Shown here piece by piece: positions 15,588-15,633 of a stretch of 15,633 bases of DNA; position 1 is the first letter of the stretch, and each line of letters starts with the position of its first letter. A program made the translations under genes and the position numbers. The notes below the pieces were generated by a model, which was not told where the DNA came from, ran no database searches, and was given only the letters and a program-made list of their open reading frames with translations. Origin of the DNA: Chitinophagaceae bacterium (GTDB lineage: Bacteria > Bacteroidota > Bacteroidia > Chitinophagales > Chitinophagaceae); assembly GCA_947483345.1 (NCBI GenBank), contig CANKNL010000039.1, positions 1-15,633 on the forward strand, written 5' to 3'.

Positions 15588-15633
15588 GTGCGCATACCAT
15601 GGCTTTTAAATGTACCGTAAAGTACTAAAAACG
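15588..15633 (+). repeat. 46-bp direct repeat, copy 2 (duplicate of the bPH-SHOCT start region)
   Basis: Identical to 13135-13180 and running to the window edge. On the minus strand it reproduces the upstream region and ATGCGCAC start of the bPH-SHOCT gene, but the sequence then diverges and the frame stops after five codons (MRTFS), so this is a broken copy. It lies 8 bases from the composite palindromic element. Confidence 0.95.

Noticed and set aside
15422..15628. Plus-strand frame of 68 codons across the palindromic element
   Set aside because: It runs through both repeat units and has no plausible protein composition; likely chance.

Overview
The window looks like chromosomal DNA from a Bacteroidota bacterium, most likely near the Chitinophagaceae/Sphingobacteriia. 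This rests on the AT-rich non-coding DNA, the lack of strong Shine-Dalgarno sites, TAnnTTTG-type -7 boxes just before several start codons, a Bacteroidota-like DnaK, a GH77 enzyme with two N-terminal starch-binding modules, and several Bacteroidota-style outer-membrane or lipoprotein genes. The order-level placement is inference. No rRNA, tRNA, CRISPR array or complete insertion sequence was recognised.

Layout. The left edge holds the 3' end of a sulfatase/phosphoethanolamine-transferase-type gene. dnaK (734-2644) follows, with a near-textbook sigma-54-like -24/-12 promoter and a strong hairpin terminator. A sparse stretch of about 500 bases contains one candidate 38-residue lipoprotein (3018-3134). 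Two envelope genes come next: a POTRA-plus-barrel protein of Omp85 type (3241-5070) and an unrecognised probable outer-membrane barrel protein (5327-6670). A roughly 700-base gap contains a candidate 52-residue membrane peptide on the minus strand (7104-7262), divergent from malQ. malQ (7374-10055) overlaps a dipeptide epimerase gene (10052-11083) by 4 bases, so the two are probably co-transcribed: one does alpha-glucan disproportionation, the other cell-wall peptide recycling.

The right part is on the minus strand. Reading leftward it contains an M13 metallopeptidase lipoprotein (15288-13258), a strong hairpin, a membrane bPH-SHOCT protein (13142-12513), and an SLC11/NRAMP-type transporter with altered metal-site motifs (12374-11106), which converges on the epimerase gene.

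The least explained structure is at the right edge. A 199-bp composite of two inverted, individually palindromic ~46-bp arms (15381-15579) sits 8 bases from a 46-bp exact duplicate of the upstream region and first codons of the bPH-SHOCT gene (13135-13180 = 15588-15633). The duplicate runs into the window edge, so the M13 gene and the palindromic element lie between direct repeats. This suggests a duplication or insertion event whose full extent cannot be seen here.
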